A stretch of DNA of 33,358 nt, taken from an uncultured Arenicella sp. (lineage in GTDB: Bacteria > Pseudomonadota > Gammaproteobacteria > Arenicellales > Arenicellaceae). Position numbers and translations under genes: made by a program. The DNA is taken from contig CAJQNY010000107.1 of the NCBI GenBank assembly GCA_905479805.1, positions 1 to 33,358 on the forward strand. The letters run 5' to 3'. Shown here in pieces: positions 6,834 through 15,736 of this stretch (positions are counted from its first letter, which is position 1; every line of letters begins with the position of its first letter). The notes beneath the pieces were generated by a model. That model saw only the letters and a list, made by a program, of their open reading frames with translations, was not told the DNA's origin and did not search any database.

Positions 6834-9323
6834 ATGTCTAAGTTCCAAAAAATTGGTTTTAACCAATTAGGAGCAACTTTGCTGACAGTATCTGCACTTG
6901 CATTTCCGAGTATTTCGGCAGCGCAAGGTGGAGCACTAGAAGAAATTGTTGTTACCGCATCAAAACGCTCAACTACGCTGCAGGACATTCCTATTGCGGT
7001 GAGTGTGACTACTGCTGATACGATCGAAAAAGCCCAAATTTTGGACTTAAAAGATCTTCAAAGTGTCGTGCCATCACTCAGAATTAACCAATTGCAGAAC
7101 TCTACGAATACTAACTTTATTATTCGTGGTTTTGGTAATGGTGCAAACAATCCTGGTATTGAGCCATCAGTAGGTGTGTTCATTGACGGTGTTTACCGAT
7201 CTCGTTCTGCCTCATCAATCTCAGATTTACCAAACCTAGAGCGCGTGGAAGTCTTGCGTGGTCCACAAAGTACTCTTTTCGGTAAAAATGCATCAGCGGG
7301 TGTTATTAGTGTTGTAACACGTAAGCCTACTGGTGAATCAGCGGGTCGTGTATCGGCTACTATCGGTAACGAAGGTTACTTGGTATTGAAAGCACAAAAG
7401 GAAGGCGCGCTTTCTGAAAATGTCGCTTATGACGTCTATGCCAGCACCAATACTCGTGATGGTTACATTAAGAACGGTGTTACTGGTACAGACTTAAACG
7501 ATCGTGACCGTCAGGCAATCCGTGGTCAGCTTGTTATCACTCCAAGTGATACAACTGAAGTTCGTATCATCGCAGACTATGATCAAATAGATGAAGTCTG
7601 TTGTGCAGTCGGAAACTTTTTTCAATCTCCGCTTGAAGTCTTTGTGAATTCCCAGACTGGTGCTCGATTTATTCCAAATGACCCGTTTTCGGATACAGTG
7701 CTTTATGACACTGACCCAAAGAACGAAATTGAAAATGCGGGTATCTCAATGCAGATTGACAAGTCATATGATGGCTTTGATCTAACGTCAATTACGGCAT
7801 TCAGAACAACTGATTCTTTTTCGACTATTGATGCTGACTTCACGTCGGCTAATTACATCAGTAATCCTATCACGACTGAAATCGATACATTTACTCAAGA
7901 AATTCGATTAACGTCTAATGACGGCGACTCGGTTGATTGGATGGTCGGTGGTTATTTCTTCGATGAAAAAATTGCTTACGAAAATGACCTTCAATACGGG
8001 CCTGATTTCCGCCCATTTGTAGATGCATTAACATTAGCTTTAACGGGCTCACCAAACTTGCTAGCTGGTTTAGAGCAGTCTTTTGGGCTTCCAGTTTTCC
8101 AAAGTTTTTTTCCAGCGAACGGAGCTGTTACCGAAGAAGCTACGCTTGATAACCAAGCCGTTTCATTGTTTGGTACCGTGGATTGGCACCTAAGTGATCG
8201 GTTAACGGCGACGCTAGGCTTGAACTACACCAAGGATGAAAAAGATGCGACCTTAGAACAGGTTAATCGTGACTTGTTCTCAGGTTTGGATTTTGTAGCT
8301 ATTGGGGGTGGCTTAATCACTCAGAGCCTTATCGGCGCTGGTGTACCACCGCAAGTTGCAGTAGCTCAAGGTAATGCTTTAGCAACGAATCCTGCTTTCA
8401 ATCCTTTGTTGGGCTTTCAAGCTGTGCAGTTCCTTCCACCGCTACAAGATTATCCAAATCCAATTGAAGATGGTAAATCAGATGACGATGAGCTAACGTA
8501 TGCACTGCGTTTGGCGTTAGACGTTAATGATGATTTAAGTGTCTATGCTAGCCTTTCAACGGGTTTTAAAGCGACTTCCGTGAACTTGAGCCGTGACGCT
8601 CGACCGGTTGCTAGCGATCTTACTCGTCTGCGCGCATTAGGCATTGCTCAAAATAACCTTTTACCAGGTACGCGTTTTGCTAACCCAGAAAAGGCAACGG
8701 CTCTAGAATTAGGCTTGAAAGCCAAGTTTGAACGCGGTTCATTCAATCTAGCTATCTTTGATCAAGAGATTGAAGATTTCCAATCGAACGTTTTTAATGG
8801 AACTGGTTTTAATCTTGCGAACGCTGAGAAGCAATCAACCAAAGGCGTTGAATTTGATCTTCTTTATTACCCAACAGATGGTTTGAAAATTGCGTTTGCC
8901 GGTACTTTCCTTGATCCAACCTATGATACTTACACTGGTGCTTCTGGCCCGAATGGGACTGTGGTTGATCTGAGCGGTACAGAGCCAGCAGGCATTCATA
9001 AAACCAGCCTTTCATTGGGTATGACGTATAGTTTCACTATGGGCAATAACGAAGCTTATATTGGTGGTGATTATCAGTACGATGATAAAGTACCTACTAA
9101 TCAAGCAATTCCTGAATCGATCTCTGCTGAAGAAGTGAAGGTGCTTAATCTGAGCGCAGGTTTGAATACGCCTAATGGTCTTGGTTTTGCTCTTTGGGCT
9201 CGTAACGTAACTGATCATGAAACAGTGACTACGGCTTTCCCAACTGTAGGTGGAACCGGCGGAATATTTGGATATAGAAATGCTCCACGTATCTATGGGC
9301 TAACGGTATCTAAAGACTTCTAG
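6834..9323 (+). CDS. TonB-dependent outer membrane receptor
   Basis: An 829-residue outer-membrane gated channel that imports a bound ligand using TonB/ExbBD energy. The signal peptide ends near Ala30 (SISAA|Q). A TonB box EEIVVTASKR begins at about residue 36. The plug domain (about 48-165) includes RVEVLRGPQSTLFGKNASAG, and a 22-strand barrel fills the rest, ending in a terminal aromatic (VSKDF) as expected for BAM-dependent insertion. The length and plug wording resemble the large receptor family expanded in marine and sphingomonad bacteria for organic substrates rather than siderophores. Ligand unknown; the neighbours (acyl-CoA ligase, acyl-CoA dehydrogenase, MFS) hint at a hydrophobic acid or terpenoid. 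A strong ribosome binding site lies upstream and a strong terminator follows, so it is probably monocistronic. Confidence 0.95.
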   Translation: MSKFQKIGFNQLGATLLTVSALAFPSISAAQGGALEEIVVTASKRSTTLQDIPIAVSVTTADTIEKAQILDLKDLQSVVPSLRINQLQNSTNTNFIIRGFGNGANNPGIEPSVGVFIDGVYRSRSASSISDLPNLERVEVLRGPQSTLFGKNASAGVISVVTRKPTGESAGRVSATIGNEGYLVLKAQKEGALSENVAYDVYASTNTRDGYIKNGVTGTDLNDRDRQAIRGQLVITPSDTTEVRIIADYDQIDEVCCAVGNFFQSPLEVFVNSQTGARFIPNDPFSDTVLYDTDPKNEIENAGISMQIDKSYDGFDLTSITAFRTTDSFSTIDADFTSANYISNPITTEIDTFTQEIRLTSNDGDSVDWMVGGYFFDEKIAYENDLQYGPDFRPFVDALTLALTGSPNLLAGLEQSFGLPVFQSFFPANGAVTEEATLDNQAVSLFGTVDWHLSDRLTATLGLNYTKDEKDATLEQVNRDLFSGLDFVAIGGGLITQSLIGAGVPPQVAVAQGNALATNPAFNPLLGFQAVQFLPPLQDYPNPIEDGKSDDDELTYALRLALDVNDDLSVYASLSTGFKATSVNLSRDARPVASDLTRLRALGIAQNNLLPGTRFANPEKATALELGLKAKFERGSFNLAIFDQEIEDFQSNVFNGTGFNLANAEKQSTKGVEFDLLYYPTDGLKIAFAGTFLDPTYDTYTGASGPNGTVVDLSGTEPAGIHKTSLSLGMTYSFTMGNNEAYIGGDYQYDDKVPTNQAIPESISAEEVKVLNLSAGLNTPNGLGFALWARNVTDHETVTTAFPTVGGTGGIFGYRNAPRIYGLTVSKDF

Positions 9324-9363
9324 TTGAATATGTCAGAGCTTTTGCAATGACATAGAAAAATAG

Positions 9364-9398
9364 ACCGCCGTTGGCCTTGTGCTGGCGGCGGTTTTTTT
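9364..9398 (+). terminator. Strong Rho-independent terminator after the TonB receptor
   Basis: An 11-bp stem (9364-9374 with 9382-9392, a GC-rich ACCGCCG/CGGCGGT core plus wobbles) closes a 7-base loop and is followed by a seven-T run. Confidence 0.88.
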
Positions 9399-9434
9399 AT
9401 ACTTAAATTGATTGAATTGAAGGAGAAAGTGACA

Positions 9435-11039
9435 GTGACGTATGCTGAAGAGAAGTTAGAACTGCTCAACGAAGAAGGTTATTCCAGTCTGGTAGATATT
9501 TTCGAAAATACCTGTAAAGAGAATTCGGGTGTTGTCGCGTTTTCATGTTTTGAGAAGGAGCATAGCTACGCTGAGATAGATTCAATGAGTACGGCATTTG
9601 CGTGTTTTCTGGTGAATGATCTAGGGTTGCAGAAGGGTGATAGAGTTGCGATTCAACTGCCTAATATTACTCAGTACCCAATCGCTGTTTGGGCAGCGTT
9701 GCGTGCTGGCTTGATTGTGGTTAACACCAACCCACAATACACCGCTAGGGAGCAAACTCATCAGTTTAATGACTCGGGCGCTAAGGTCTTGGTTGTCTTA
9801 GAAGATCTTTTGCCGATAACTCGCTCAGTGATCGCAGAAACTGGGATTGAACACGTGGTTGTGACTGGCGCGTTGGATTTGCTTCAAGCTTCGGGGCTAA
9901 GGGGTAGGTTGACTGAAGGCATGACCTCTTTCAATAGCGCATTAGAATCTGGCTCAGGGTCTGATTTACCTGACCCTCAACTCTCAATGTCAGATGTAGC
10001 GGTTTTGCAATATACGGGTGGAACCACAGGCCCGTCCAAAGGCGCAATGTTAAGTCATGGTAATTTGTTCTCGGGAATGAAGATGTCGCGGCTAAGTATC
10101 GTTTTAATGGAACCAGGTGATGCAGAGATTCCGGTCGTCGTGTTGCCCCTGTATCATGTCTTTGGTTTCACTAGCTGTGTGATGGGCACTACGCTTCATG
10201 GCGGTACGAGTGTACTGATCCCTGATCCAAGGAATGTTGACTCAATCGTAAAAGCGATGAAATCGTACCCGTTCACATTTATGGCGAGTGTTAATACCCT
10301 ATTGCAGGCGCTGATGAGTCATCCTGAATTTGATGAAATTGACTACTCTCAACTGATAGCTGTCGTTGCAGGAGGCACCGCGCTAGTGAAAGAGATCGCA
10401 GATGAGTGGGAGCAAAGAACCGGAGTAAGAATATTAGAAGGCTATGGTTTATCTGAAACTTCTTCCACAGCAACCTGTAATCGTAAGGATAATGGCGAGC
10501 TTGGATCGGTAGGTCCTCCCTTAGAGCACGTCGAGCTAAAAATCATCGATGAGCAGGGGAGCGAAGTGAGCGATGGAGAGCGTGGCGAAGTCTGCGTTCG
10601 TGGTGCTCATATCATGCAAGGTTATTGGAATAAGCCTGAAGCAACCGCTGAGGCGATCGATCAAGATGGCTGGTTTCGAACCGGCGATATCGGTATTGTT
10701 GTAGAACAGGGGCGCCTTAAGATTGTCGACAGAATCAAAGATATGATTATTGTGTCGGGATTCAATGTTTACCCTAATGAAGTAGAGGCGGTTATCTACG
10801 GTCATCCAAATATTGTCGAATGTGCTGCCATTGGTGTGCCGAACGATGCCACTGGCGAAGCTATTAAGTTATTCGTAGTCAGCAATGATCAGGGTTTGAG
10901 CCCTCAGGATGTGATAGATTTTTGTCGTGATGAGTTAACGGCTTACAAGATCCCCAAGCAAATTGTTTTCGCAGAGGATTTGCCTAAGTCACCTGCAGGT
11001 AAAATATTACGTCGTGAGCTGCGAGAGTTGCCTGCCTAG
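9435..11039 (+). CDS. Long-chain acyl-CoA synthetase (FadD-like, AMP-forming)
   Basis: A 534-residue adenylate-forming ligase that activates a carboxylic acid to acyl-CoA through an acyl-AMP. Core motifs are all present: the P-loop YTGGTTGPSKGAML (193-206), GYGLSETS (336-343), GWFRTGDIG (about 410-418), the hinge DRIKDMIIVSGFNVYPNE (432-449) and the catalytic Lys523 in SPAGKILRREL. The start is most likely GTG 9435, with AAGGAG at 9420-9425; GTG 9429 is too close to this site, and the TTG at 9408 precedes it. Spacing from the TonB receptor includes a strong terminator, so it is transcribed separately. Together with the acyl-CoA dehydrogenase it would provide the first two steps of beta-oxidation-type degradation of an imported acid. 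Chain-length preference cannot be told. Confidence 0.92.
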   Translation: MTYAEEKLELLNEEGYSSLVDIFENTCKENSGVVAFSCFEKEHSYAEIDSMSTAFACFLVNDLGLQKGDRVAIQLPNITQYPIAVWAALRAGLIVVNTNPQYTAREQTHQFNDSGAKVLVVLEDLLPITRSVIAETGIEHVVVTGALDLLQASGLRGRLTEGMTSFNSALESGSGSDLPDPQLSMSDVAVLQYTGGTTGPSKGAMLSHGNLFSGMKMSRLSIVLMEPGDAEIPVVVLPLYHVFGFTSCVMGTTLHGGTSVLIPDPRNVDSIVKAMKSYPFTFMASVNTLLQALMSHPEFDEIDYSQLIAVVAGGTALVKEIADEWEQRTGVRILEGYGLSETSSTATCNRKDNGELGSVGPPLEHVELKIIDEQGSEVSDGERGEVCVRGAHIMQGYWNKPEATAEAIDQDGWFRTGDIGIVVEQGRLKIVDRIKDMIIVSGFNVYPNEVEAVIYGHPNIVECAAIGVPNDATGEAIKLFVVSNDQGLSPQDVIDFCRDELTAYKIPKQIVFAEDLPKSPAGKILRRELRELPA

Positions 11040-11094
11040 AGTCGAGTTAGCTCGTTCTGTTGCGATGATTTAGTTCTCATAGGATAAGGTTTAA

Positions 11095-11124
11095 GCCCTG
11101 ATTTATTTGTTTTTGGGGCGTTTT
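11095..11124 (+). terminator. Weak terminator-like hairpin after the acyl-CoA synthetase
   Basis: GCCCT (11095-11099) can pair with GGGGC (11115-11119), followed by GTTTT. The stem is short and the loop long (15 bases). A second small hairpin, GCCTA (11126-11130) with TAGGC (11137-11141), follows and may instead belong to the promoter of the sigma factor gene. Confidence 0.3.
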
Positions 11125-11194
11125 AGCCTATATATTTAGGCCAATGGCATTCATGGTGTAAGCTAATTCAGAATAGAAAAAATAATTGAACAAA

Positions 11195-11875
11195 ATGCGA
11201 CCAAATAGTGGTCCATCGCATCTTATCGATATGCAGGCAAGAAGTTACCCAAAAAACCAGCGCTTTCATCAAGTGTTGTCTAATGAGATTGTGCGTAATG
11301 CACAAGGTGGAGACATGCGTGCTCATACACAAATATATCAGATGTATTCGCAATCTGTATTTTCTCTAGCGTGCGGTTTTTGTCGAAATCAACAGTGTGC
11401 AGAAGATGTTTTACACAATACATTTATTAAGTTAATCGATAAAATAGGTCTATTTCAGAACCGTGCGCCGTTCGGTATGTGGCTGAGGCAAATTGCTGTT
11501 AATGAAAGTTTGATGCATTTACGCAAACAAAAGAAACACCACTCAGCACTGTCTACGGATGAACACATGTTTCTCGATGCTGGTTTTGGTTCGCTTGATG
11601 ATGAAGACGACATTTTTGAACGTAGCGATTTCACTCAAGCTCATGAGGCTCAGAATGAAGTTAGCGGCGTAATGAGTTCGCTTCCGGAGCACGTTAGGTT
11701 AGTTGTTTGGTTGAAAGAAGTTGAAGGTTATACACATGAAGAAATAGCTAAATTGGTGAATAAGTCACCAAGCTATTCGAAGACGTTGATTGCCAGAGCA
11801 TATAAATTTTTGCGCGGTAAAATACGTGATGGTGAGAGCAGCATGGTGCTGAAGCAGGTCCAAAATGAACATTAG
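11195..11875 (+). CDS. ECF-type RNA polymerase sigma factor
   Basis: About 226 residues with the two ECF domains. Region 2 includes IYQMYSQSVFSLACGF, CAEDVLHNTFIKL and WLRQIAVNESLMHLRKQ. Region 4 includes MSSLPEHVRLVVWLKEVEGY and HEEIAKLVNKSPSYSKTLIAR, which is the -35-recognising HTH. An acidic linker (about residues 128-145) joins them. The start is uncertain: ATG 11195 is used here, TTG 11188-adjacent starts and ATG 11231 are alternatives, and none has a good ribosome binding site. The anti-sigma gene begins 29 bases after the stop, which fixes its role as a regulated alternative sigma factor, probably for envelope stress given the PDZ and M13 genes that follow. Its target promoter cannot be defined from one window. 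Confidence 0.9.
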   Translation: MRPNSGPSHLIDMQARSYPKNQRFHQVLSNEIVRNAQGGDMRAHTQIYQMYSQSVFSLACGFCRNQQCAEDVLHNTFIKLIDKIGLFQNRAPFGMWLRQIAVNESLMHLRKQKKHHSALSTDEHMFLDAGFGSLDDEDDIFERSDFTQAHEAQNEVSGVMSSLPEHVRLVVWLKEVEGYTHEEIAKLVNKSPSYSKTLIARAYKFLRGKIRDGESSMVLKQVQNEH

Positions 11876-11904
11876 TCAAAGCCAATATCCAGAGTCGGTG
11901 CCCT

Positions 11905-12594
11905 ATGAATAATAGTGAACACGCCAACGTCGAGCAGTTACTAGAAATTAAGGATGGAATTTCCAATAGCGCGAGTGAACACGTGCGTAATTGTGAGCCT
12001 TGCCAAGAAGAAATAGGTTCCTTGCTTGCACTAAGTGAACAAATATTTATTGACGCTAATCGGCCCCCAGATCCAGACGTTTGGGAAAGGATTAAGGCGA
12101 CACACGCTTCTAATGCCACGACGGATCGTCAAAGGTATCAACATGTGCCTATGGAATTATTGGCGGCGAATATGCCGGCTCAAGCTAGCCAAGCGTCTTT
12201 GAGTAAGGCGATTTATTCATTAGCGGCTTCGGTATTGGTTACCGGATTTATCGGTCTGTATCTTTTTGGTCAACAAAACATCAGTAATAATCAGCAAAAT
12301 AGAATGCTGCAAGCTAATATACAAGAGCTGATGCTGAACTCTAGAGGGATGGAGCGCAGTTTAGAAAAAGTGGCGTTGCAAAATGAAATGTTAACCGCTT
12401 CAGAGCAGTCGGCGGCGGATCGGTTGTATTGGCGCTTAACTTATGTAGATCAATTGATTCACGAAAATAATGCTGATAATCAAGTTGACCCAGCAAGAAT
12501 GGAAATGCTCTGGAGTGATCGTATTAACGCTCTGACAGAGCTTAACCAAATTTATTACCAGCGTCAGCAGACGTTGGACGAGTCAGAAATTTAA
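11905..12594 (+). CDS. Membrane anti-sigma factor with zinc-binding (ZAS-like) N-terminus
   Basis: A 229-residue bitopic protein. The cytoplasmic N-terminus has His26-x3-Cys30-x2-Cys33 (HVRNCEPC), the ZAS-type zinc motif of anti-sigma factors that hold their ECF sigma inactive. One TM helix spans about 103-122. The periplasmic part starts with a Gln/Asn/Leu-rich stretch (126-170) that looks coiled-coil. The gene is 29 bases downstream of the ECF sigma gene and 38 bases upstream of the PDZ gene, so one operon is likely. Release could be by proteolysis of the periplasmic part or by zinc/redox change; neither is shown. The start has a weak upstream GGTG. Confidence 0.85.
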   Translation: MNNSEHANVEQLLEIKDGISNSASEHVRNCEPCQEEIGSLLALSEQIFIDANRPPDPDVWERIKATHASNATTDRQRYQHVPMELLAANMPAQASQASLSKAIYSLAASVLVTGFIGLYLFGQQNISNNQQNRMLQANIQELMLNSRGMERSLEKVALQNEMLTASEQSAADRLYWRLTYVDQLIHENNADNQVDPARMEMLWSDRINALTELNQIYYQRQQTLDESEI

Positions 12595-12632
12595 TTTAGA
12601 CGTAATATTAAAATAGCAATAACGGTGAAAAA

Positions 12633-13118
12633 ATGAATATCCTCAAGAACCTATCTTCGATAATGCTTGTCTTATTGTTGGCAAGTGGTACCGCGATGGC
12701 CGGAGAAGAATACTCTGAAGAAAATGTCCGTCATGAGATTAGTTATTTGGCAAAAAAACTCTTGGATATGAGTGGGCGTGACTCCTACACAATAGAATCG
12801 TCGGCGTACAAGAAGCCCTACTTAGGTATCTGTTCTGAAGTTGGCGAACAAGGTATTACTCTTACCTGCGTGACTCCTGGCTCCCAAGCTAAAAAAGCAG
12901 GGCTAAAGTCTGGAGATGTTGTTATTGAAGTGAACGATATTAGTACTTCAGGAAGCGATAAGGGAAAAAATAAGAAATCGTATTTCGGTATCCTAAATAA
13001 AATGAAAACCGGCGAAGTTATTAAGATGAAAGTTGTCCGTGATGGGAAAGAATTGGACATAGATGCCACAGTTGGCTCCCTTGATCACCCTGCCTACGTG
13101 CTAAAAATTAATAAGTAA
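12633..13118 (+). CDS. Secreted PDZ-domain protein
   Basis: A 161-residue protein with a signal peptide ending at AMA|GEE (residue 23), then a helical stretch (28-47) and one PDZ domain (about 62-148) with the carboxylate loop YLGI and the core GSQAKKAGLKSGDVVIEVND. There is no protease domain, so it would bind exposed C-termini rather than cut. Cys67 and Cys79 could form a disulfide in the periplasm. Position, third in the sigma/anti-sigma operon, suggests an accessory in sensing misfolded envelope protein or presenting substrates to a protease such as the M13 enzyme next door (inference). Confidence 0.8.
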   Translation: MNILKNLSSIMLVLLLASGTAMAGEEYSEENVRHEISYLAKKLLDMSGRDSYTIESSAYKKPYLGICSEVGEQGITLTCVTPGSQAKKAGLKSGDVVIEVNDISTSGSDKGKNKKSYFGILNKMKTGEVIKMKVVRDGKELDIDATVGSLDHPAYVLKINK

Positions 13119-13135
13119 TCATTAATACAAAGTAT

Positions 13136-13169
13136 CTGTGTTTTTGTTTTTATAAACAAAGAAAAACAG
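13136..13169 (+). terminator. AT-rich hairpin between the PDZ and M13 genes
   Basis: TTTGTTT (13143-13149) pairs with AAACAAA (13154-13160) around a TTAT loop, with outer CTGT/ACAG arms (13136-13139, 13166-13169). It is a weak terminator or attenuator candidate that could lower M13 expression relative to the upstream genes. Confidence 0.25.
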
Positions 13170-13215
13170 AAAAAAGTTGTTGTCTACCTACCCACTGACT
13201 AACCAAGAGAATATT

Positions 13216-15273
13216 ATGAAAAGACTAATCGCTTCGGCATTTTGTCTCGCTTTTACCGCTGCCTACGCCCATGGGCCTGATGATTCAGGCAACCACGCAG
13301 CGGTAAGCCTAGTGAGTAAGAGTCCTGTAGTTTCAGGGATATCAGTAGCGAATATGGATAAATCAGTAAGAGCTCAAGATGATTTGTTCAATCACGTAAA
13401 TGGTAAATGGTTAGACTCTTTTGAAATTCCGGCTGATAAATCAAATTATGGTTCTTTCACTAAACTTGCAGATGAAGCCCGTGAAAATGTAAGAGCGATT
13501 ATCGAAGCCGCTGCACAGAGTAAGGCTGAGCCGGGTACGGATGCACAGAAAGTAGGTGATCTGTACCAGAGTTTTATGGATGAAGAGCGATTGACTGAGT
13601 TAGGTAATTCGCCTTTAACCCCAGAACTCAAAAAAATTAATGATATCCAAAACCTATCCGACCTATCTGATTATATTGCGTACGCGCAAATGATGAGCGA
13701 TGCGCCGTTTTACGTTTATGTCTATGTTGATGACAAACAGCCAGATACCTATATAACGCAAATGGGTCAAAGTGGCTTAGGGCTACCCAGTCGTGAATCT
13801 TATCTAAAGGATGACGATATTAGTAAGGGTATCCGCACTCAATATGTAGAGCACGTTGCCAAGATGTTTGCTCTTGCAGGTGTCAAAAATGGTAAGGATT
13901 TGGCTGCGGACGTAATGGCGTTAGAAACAGCTATGGCGACCGCTCATTGGCCGAAGGAGAAGTTGCGGGACCCAGTTGCGAACTATAATAAGAAGTCGAT
14001 GAAGGAATTAGCTGACCTGATGCCAAATGTAGATTGGTCGCGTTGGGCAGAGACTGCAGGCTTAGAAAAAGCAGAGGCAGTATTGGTCGGCCAGCCTGAT
14101 GTTTTTGCTTCGATCAACGATATGCTAAGCGATGTTTCACTTGATACTTGGAAGGCTTACTTTAAATGGCATTTGATTACTAATGCTGCGCCCTATCTTG
14201 CTCAGGAGCTAGATAAAGAGAACTTCAATTTTTACGGAGGTGTGCTCAGCGGAACTAAAGAACAAGAGCCTCGTTGGAAGCGTGGAGTCTCGACAGTTAA
14301 TCGCTCTTTGGGTGAGGTAGTTGGGAAAATTTATGTAACCAAATACTTCAAGCCTGAGGCAAAGCAACGTATGCAGACTTTAGTTGAGGGTTTGCGCTCG
14401 GCATATGCTCAAGGCATTAATGAATTGGACTGGATGGGTGAAGAAACCAAAGTTCAAGCGCTTGATAAGTTGGCGAAATTCATTCCAAAAATTGGCTATC
14501 CTGACGTATGGAGAGACTATTCAGCGTTGCAGATAAAGTCGAACGACCTGTTTGGTAATATGCGGCGTGCATCGATGGTTGCCGTCGCTAGAAATCGAGA
14601 TAAACTCGGTAAGCCAATTGATCGCACTGAATGGGGCATGACGCCGCAGACGGTAAATGCTTATTACAACCCATTGCTCAATGAGATTGTTTTTCCGGCA
14701 GCGATATTACAGCCACCATTCTTCAATCTTGATGCTGATGATGCGGTTAACTACGGCGCCATTGGCGCCGTGATTGGCCACGAAATGGGCCACGGTTTTG
14801 ACGATCAGGGATCTCAGTATGACGGCAACGGAAAACTAAATGATTGGTGGACTGATTCCGACAAAGAAGAATTTGAAAAGCGTACAGGCAAATTAGTATC
14901 GCAATACGACAACTTTGTAGTGCTTGATGATGTGCATATCAACGGAGAGTTTACTCAAGGAGAGAACATAGGAGATCTTAGTGGTTTGACCATTGCTTAC
15001 AAGGCCTATCAGTTATCAAAAAATGGTAAGAAGGCGCCAGTTATCGATGGATTAACAGGTGATCAGCGAGTGTTTGCTGGTTGGGCCCAAGTATGGGCTA
15101 GGAAGTACCGTGATGAAGAGTTACGCAAGAGAATCGATACGGACCCGCATTCACCTAGTGAATTTAGAGCCAATGGAACGGTAATGAATATGCCTGAATT
15201 CCATGAGGCATTTGGAGTTAAGGAAGGTGACAAGATGTATCTCGCGCCGAAAGAAAGAGTGAAAATCTGGTAG
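13216..15273 (+). CDS. M13 (neprilysin/PepO-type) zinc metallopeptidase
   Basis: A 685-residue secreted peptidase. The signal peptide is MKRLIASAFCLAFTAAYA. The N-terminal M13 domain covers most of the protein, and the C-terminal catalytic domain shows NAYYNP (substrate binding), HEMGH at 522-526 (zinc ligands His522 and His526, catalytic Glu523) and GENIGDLSG with Glu583 as the third zinc ligand. M13 enzymes cut short oligopeptides, not folded proteins. ATG 13216, with AAGAGA upstream and a signal peptide immediately following, is preferred to a TTG at 13177. It lies 97 bases after the PDZ gene on the same strand and probably belongs functionally to the sigma/anti-sigma/PDZ group. Confidence 0.95.
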   Translation: MKRLIASAFCLAFTAAYAHGPDDSGNHAAVSLVSKSPVVSGISVANMDKSVRAQDDLFNHVNGKWLDSFEIPADKSNYGSFTKLADEARENVRAIIEAAAQSKAEPGTDAQKVGDLYQSFMDEERLTELGNSPLTPELKKINDIQNLSDLSDYIAYAQMMSDAPFYVYVYVDDKQPDTYITQMGQSGLGLPSRESYLKDDDISKGIRTQYVEHVAKMFALAGVKNGKDLAADVMALETAMATAHWPKEKLRDPVANYNKKSMKELADLMPNVDWSRWAETAGLEKAEAVLVGQPDVFASINDMLSDVSLDTWKAYFKWHLITNAAPYLAQELDKENFNFYGGVLSGTKEQEPRWKRGVSTVNRSLGEVVGKIYVTKYFKPEAKQRMQTLVEGLRSAYAQGINELDWMGEETKVQALDKLAKFIPKIGYPDVWRDYSALQIKSNDLFGNMRRASMVAVARNRDKLGKPIDRTEWGMTPQTVNAYYNPLLNEIVFPAAILQPPFFNLDADDAVNYGAIGAVIGHEMGHGFDDQGSQYDGNGKLNDWWTDSDKEEFEKRTGKLVSQYDNFVVLDDVHINGEFTQGENIGDLSGLTIAYKAYQLSKNGKKAPVIDGLTGDQRVFAGWAQVWARKYRDEELRKRIDTDPHSPSEFRANGTVMNMPEFHEAFGVKEGDKMYLAPKERVKIW

Positions 15274-15288
15274 TTCCCGGTTAACTAC

Positions 15289-15402
15289 AGGATGTAGTTA
15301 TGTCGCGATCGCATGGATGCGAAAGAGCGACGAACGTAAGGATGTAGTTATGTCGCGATCGCATGGATGCGAAAGAGCGACGAACGTGAGGATGTAGTTA
15401 TG
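15289..15402 (+). repeat. 50-bp tandem repeat, 2.3 copies, with internal hairpin
   Basis: Two adjacent 50-bp units (15289-15338 and 15339-15388) differ only at the last base (A or G), and a third stops after 14 bases (15389-15402). Each unit begins AGGATGTAGTTATG and contains TCGCAT-GG-ATGCGA as an inner hairpin enclosed by GTCGC and GCGAC. It lies just after the M13 stop codon. The near identity indicates recent expansion or active homogenisation, as in REP/STRR-type extragenic repeats. The T-poor 3' side argues against a plain terminator. Confidence 0.9.
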
Positions 15403-15736
15403 GGGTACCCTAATGTGGGATACCCTGTGCCGCTGTAAAAGGTGCGAGGCAGTGATCGCCTGTGTTAGCAAGCTATCGAAACGAAACTCCCTTCTATGAG
15501 AATAACCTGAGTCACACCGATACGACGCGGCGGCCCCTAAGTAAAATGTAATATTCTCGGTTTAGGAATGACAGAATTAGCGCTATACTGTATCTACGAT
15601 TGCTCTTTATGGGTAATTTGAAATGCGTTTCCCCTTAATTGAACTCGACATGGAGATAAAGGAGGTTTGCTAGAGCGAGAGATATTTTCGATCGCTTTAA
15701 AATGTATTAATTTGCAAGCAAACAGCTAAGGATAGA
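15403..15736. other. Non-coding region between the tandem repeat and the RND exporter
   Basis: No gene is recognised. Immediately after the repeat there is a bulged inverted repeat, GGGTACCC (15404-15411) against GGGATACCC (15417-15425), and a short AGGC/GCCT hairpin further on. The second half is AT-rich and should contain the exporter promoter. A strong AAGGAGG (15658-15664) is not followed by a usable ATG, only a short TTG frame, so I assign nothing to it. Confidence 0.4.

Noticed and set aside
11748-12119. A 123-codon minus-strand frame across the sigma/anti-sigma junction
   Set aside because: It overlaps two well-supported genes and has a low-complexity Ser/Leu/Cys-rich translation.
15289-15402. 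Tandem repeat considered as a CRISPR array
   Set aside because: Units are directly adjacent with no unique spacers and there are no cas genes.
15403-15570. Structured DNA after the repeat considered as a group II intron or retron remnant
   Set aside because: No domain V signature, no reverse transcriptase and no clear boundaries; only small local hairpins.
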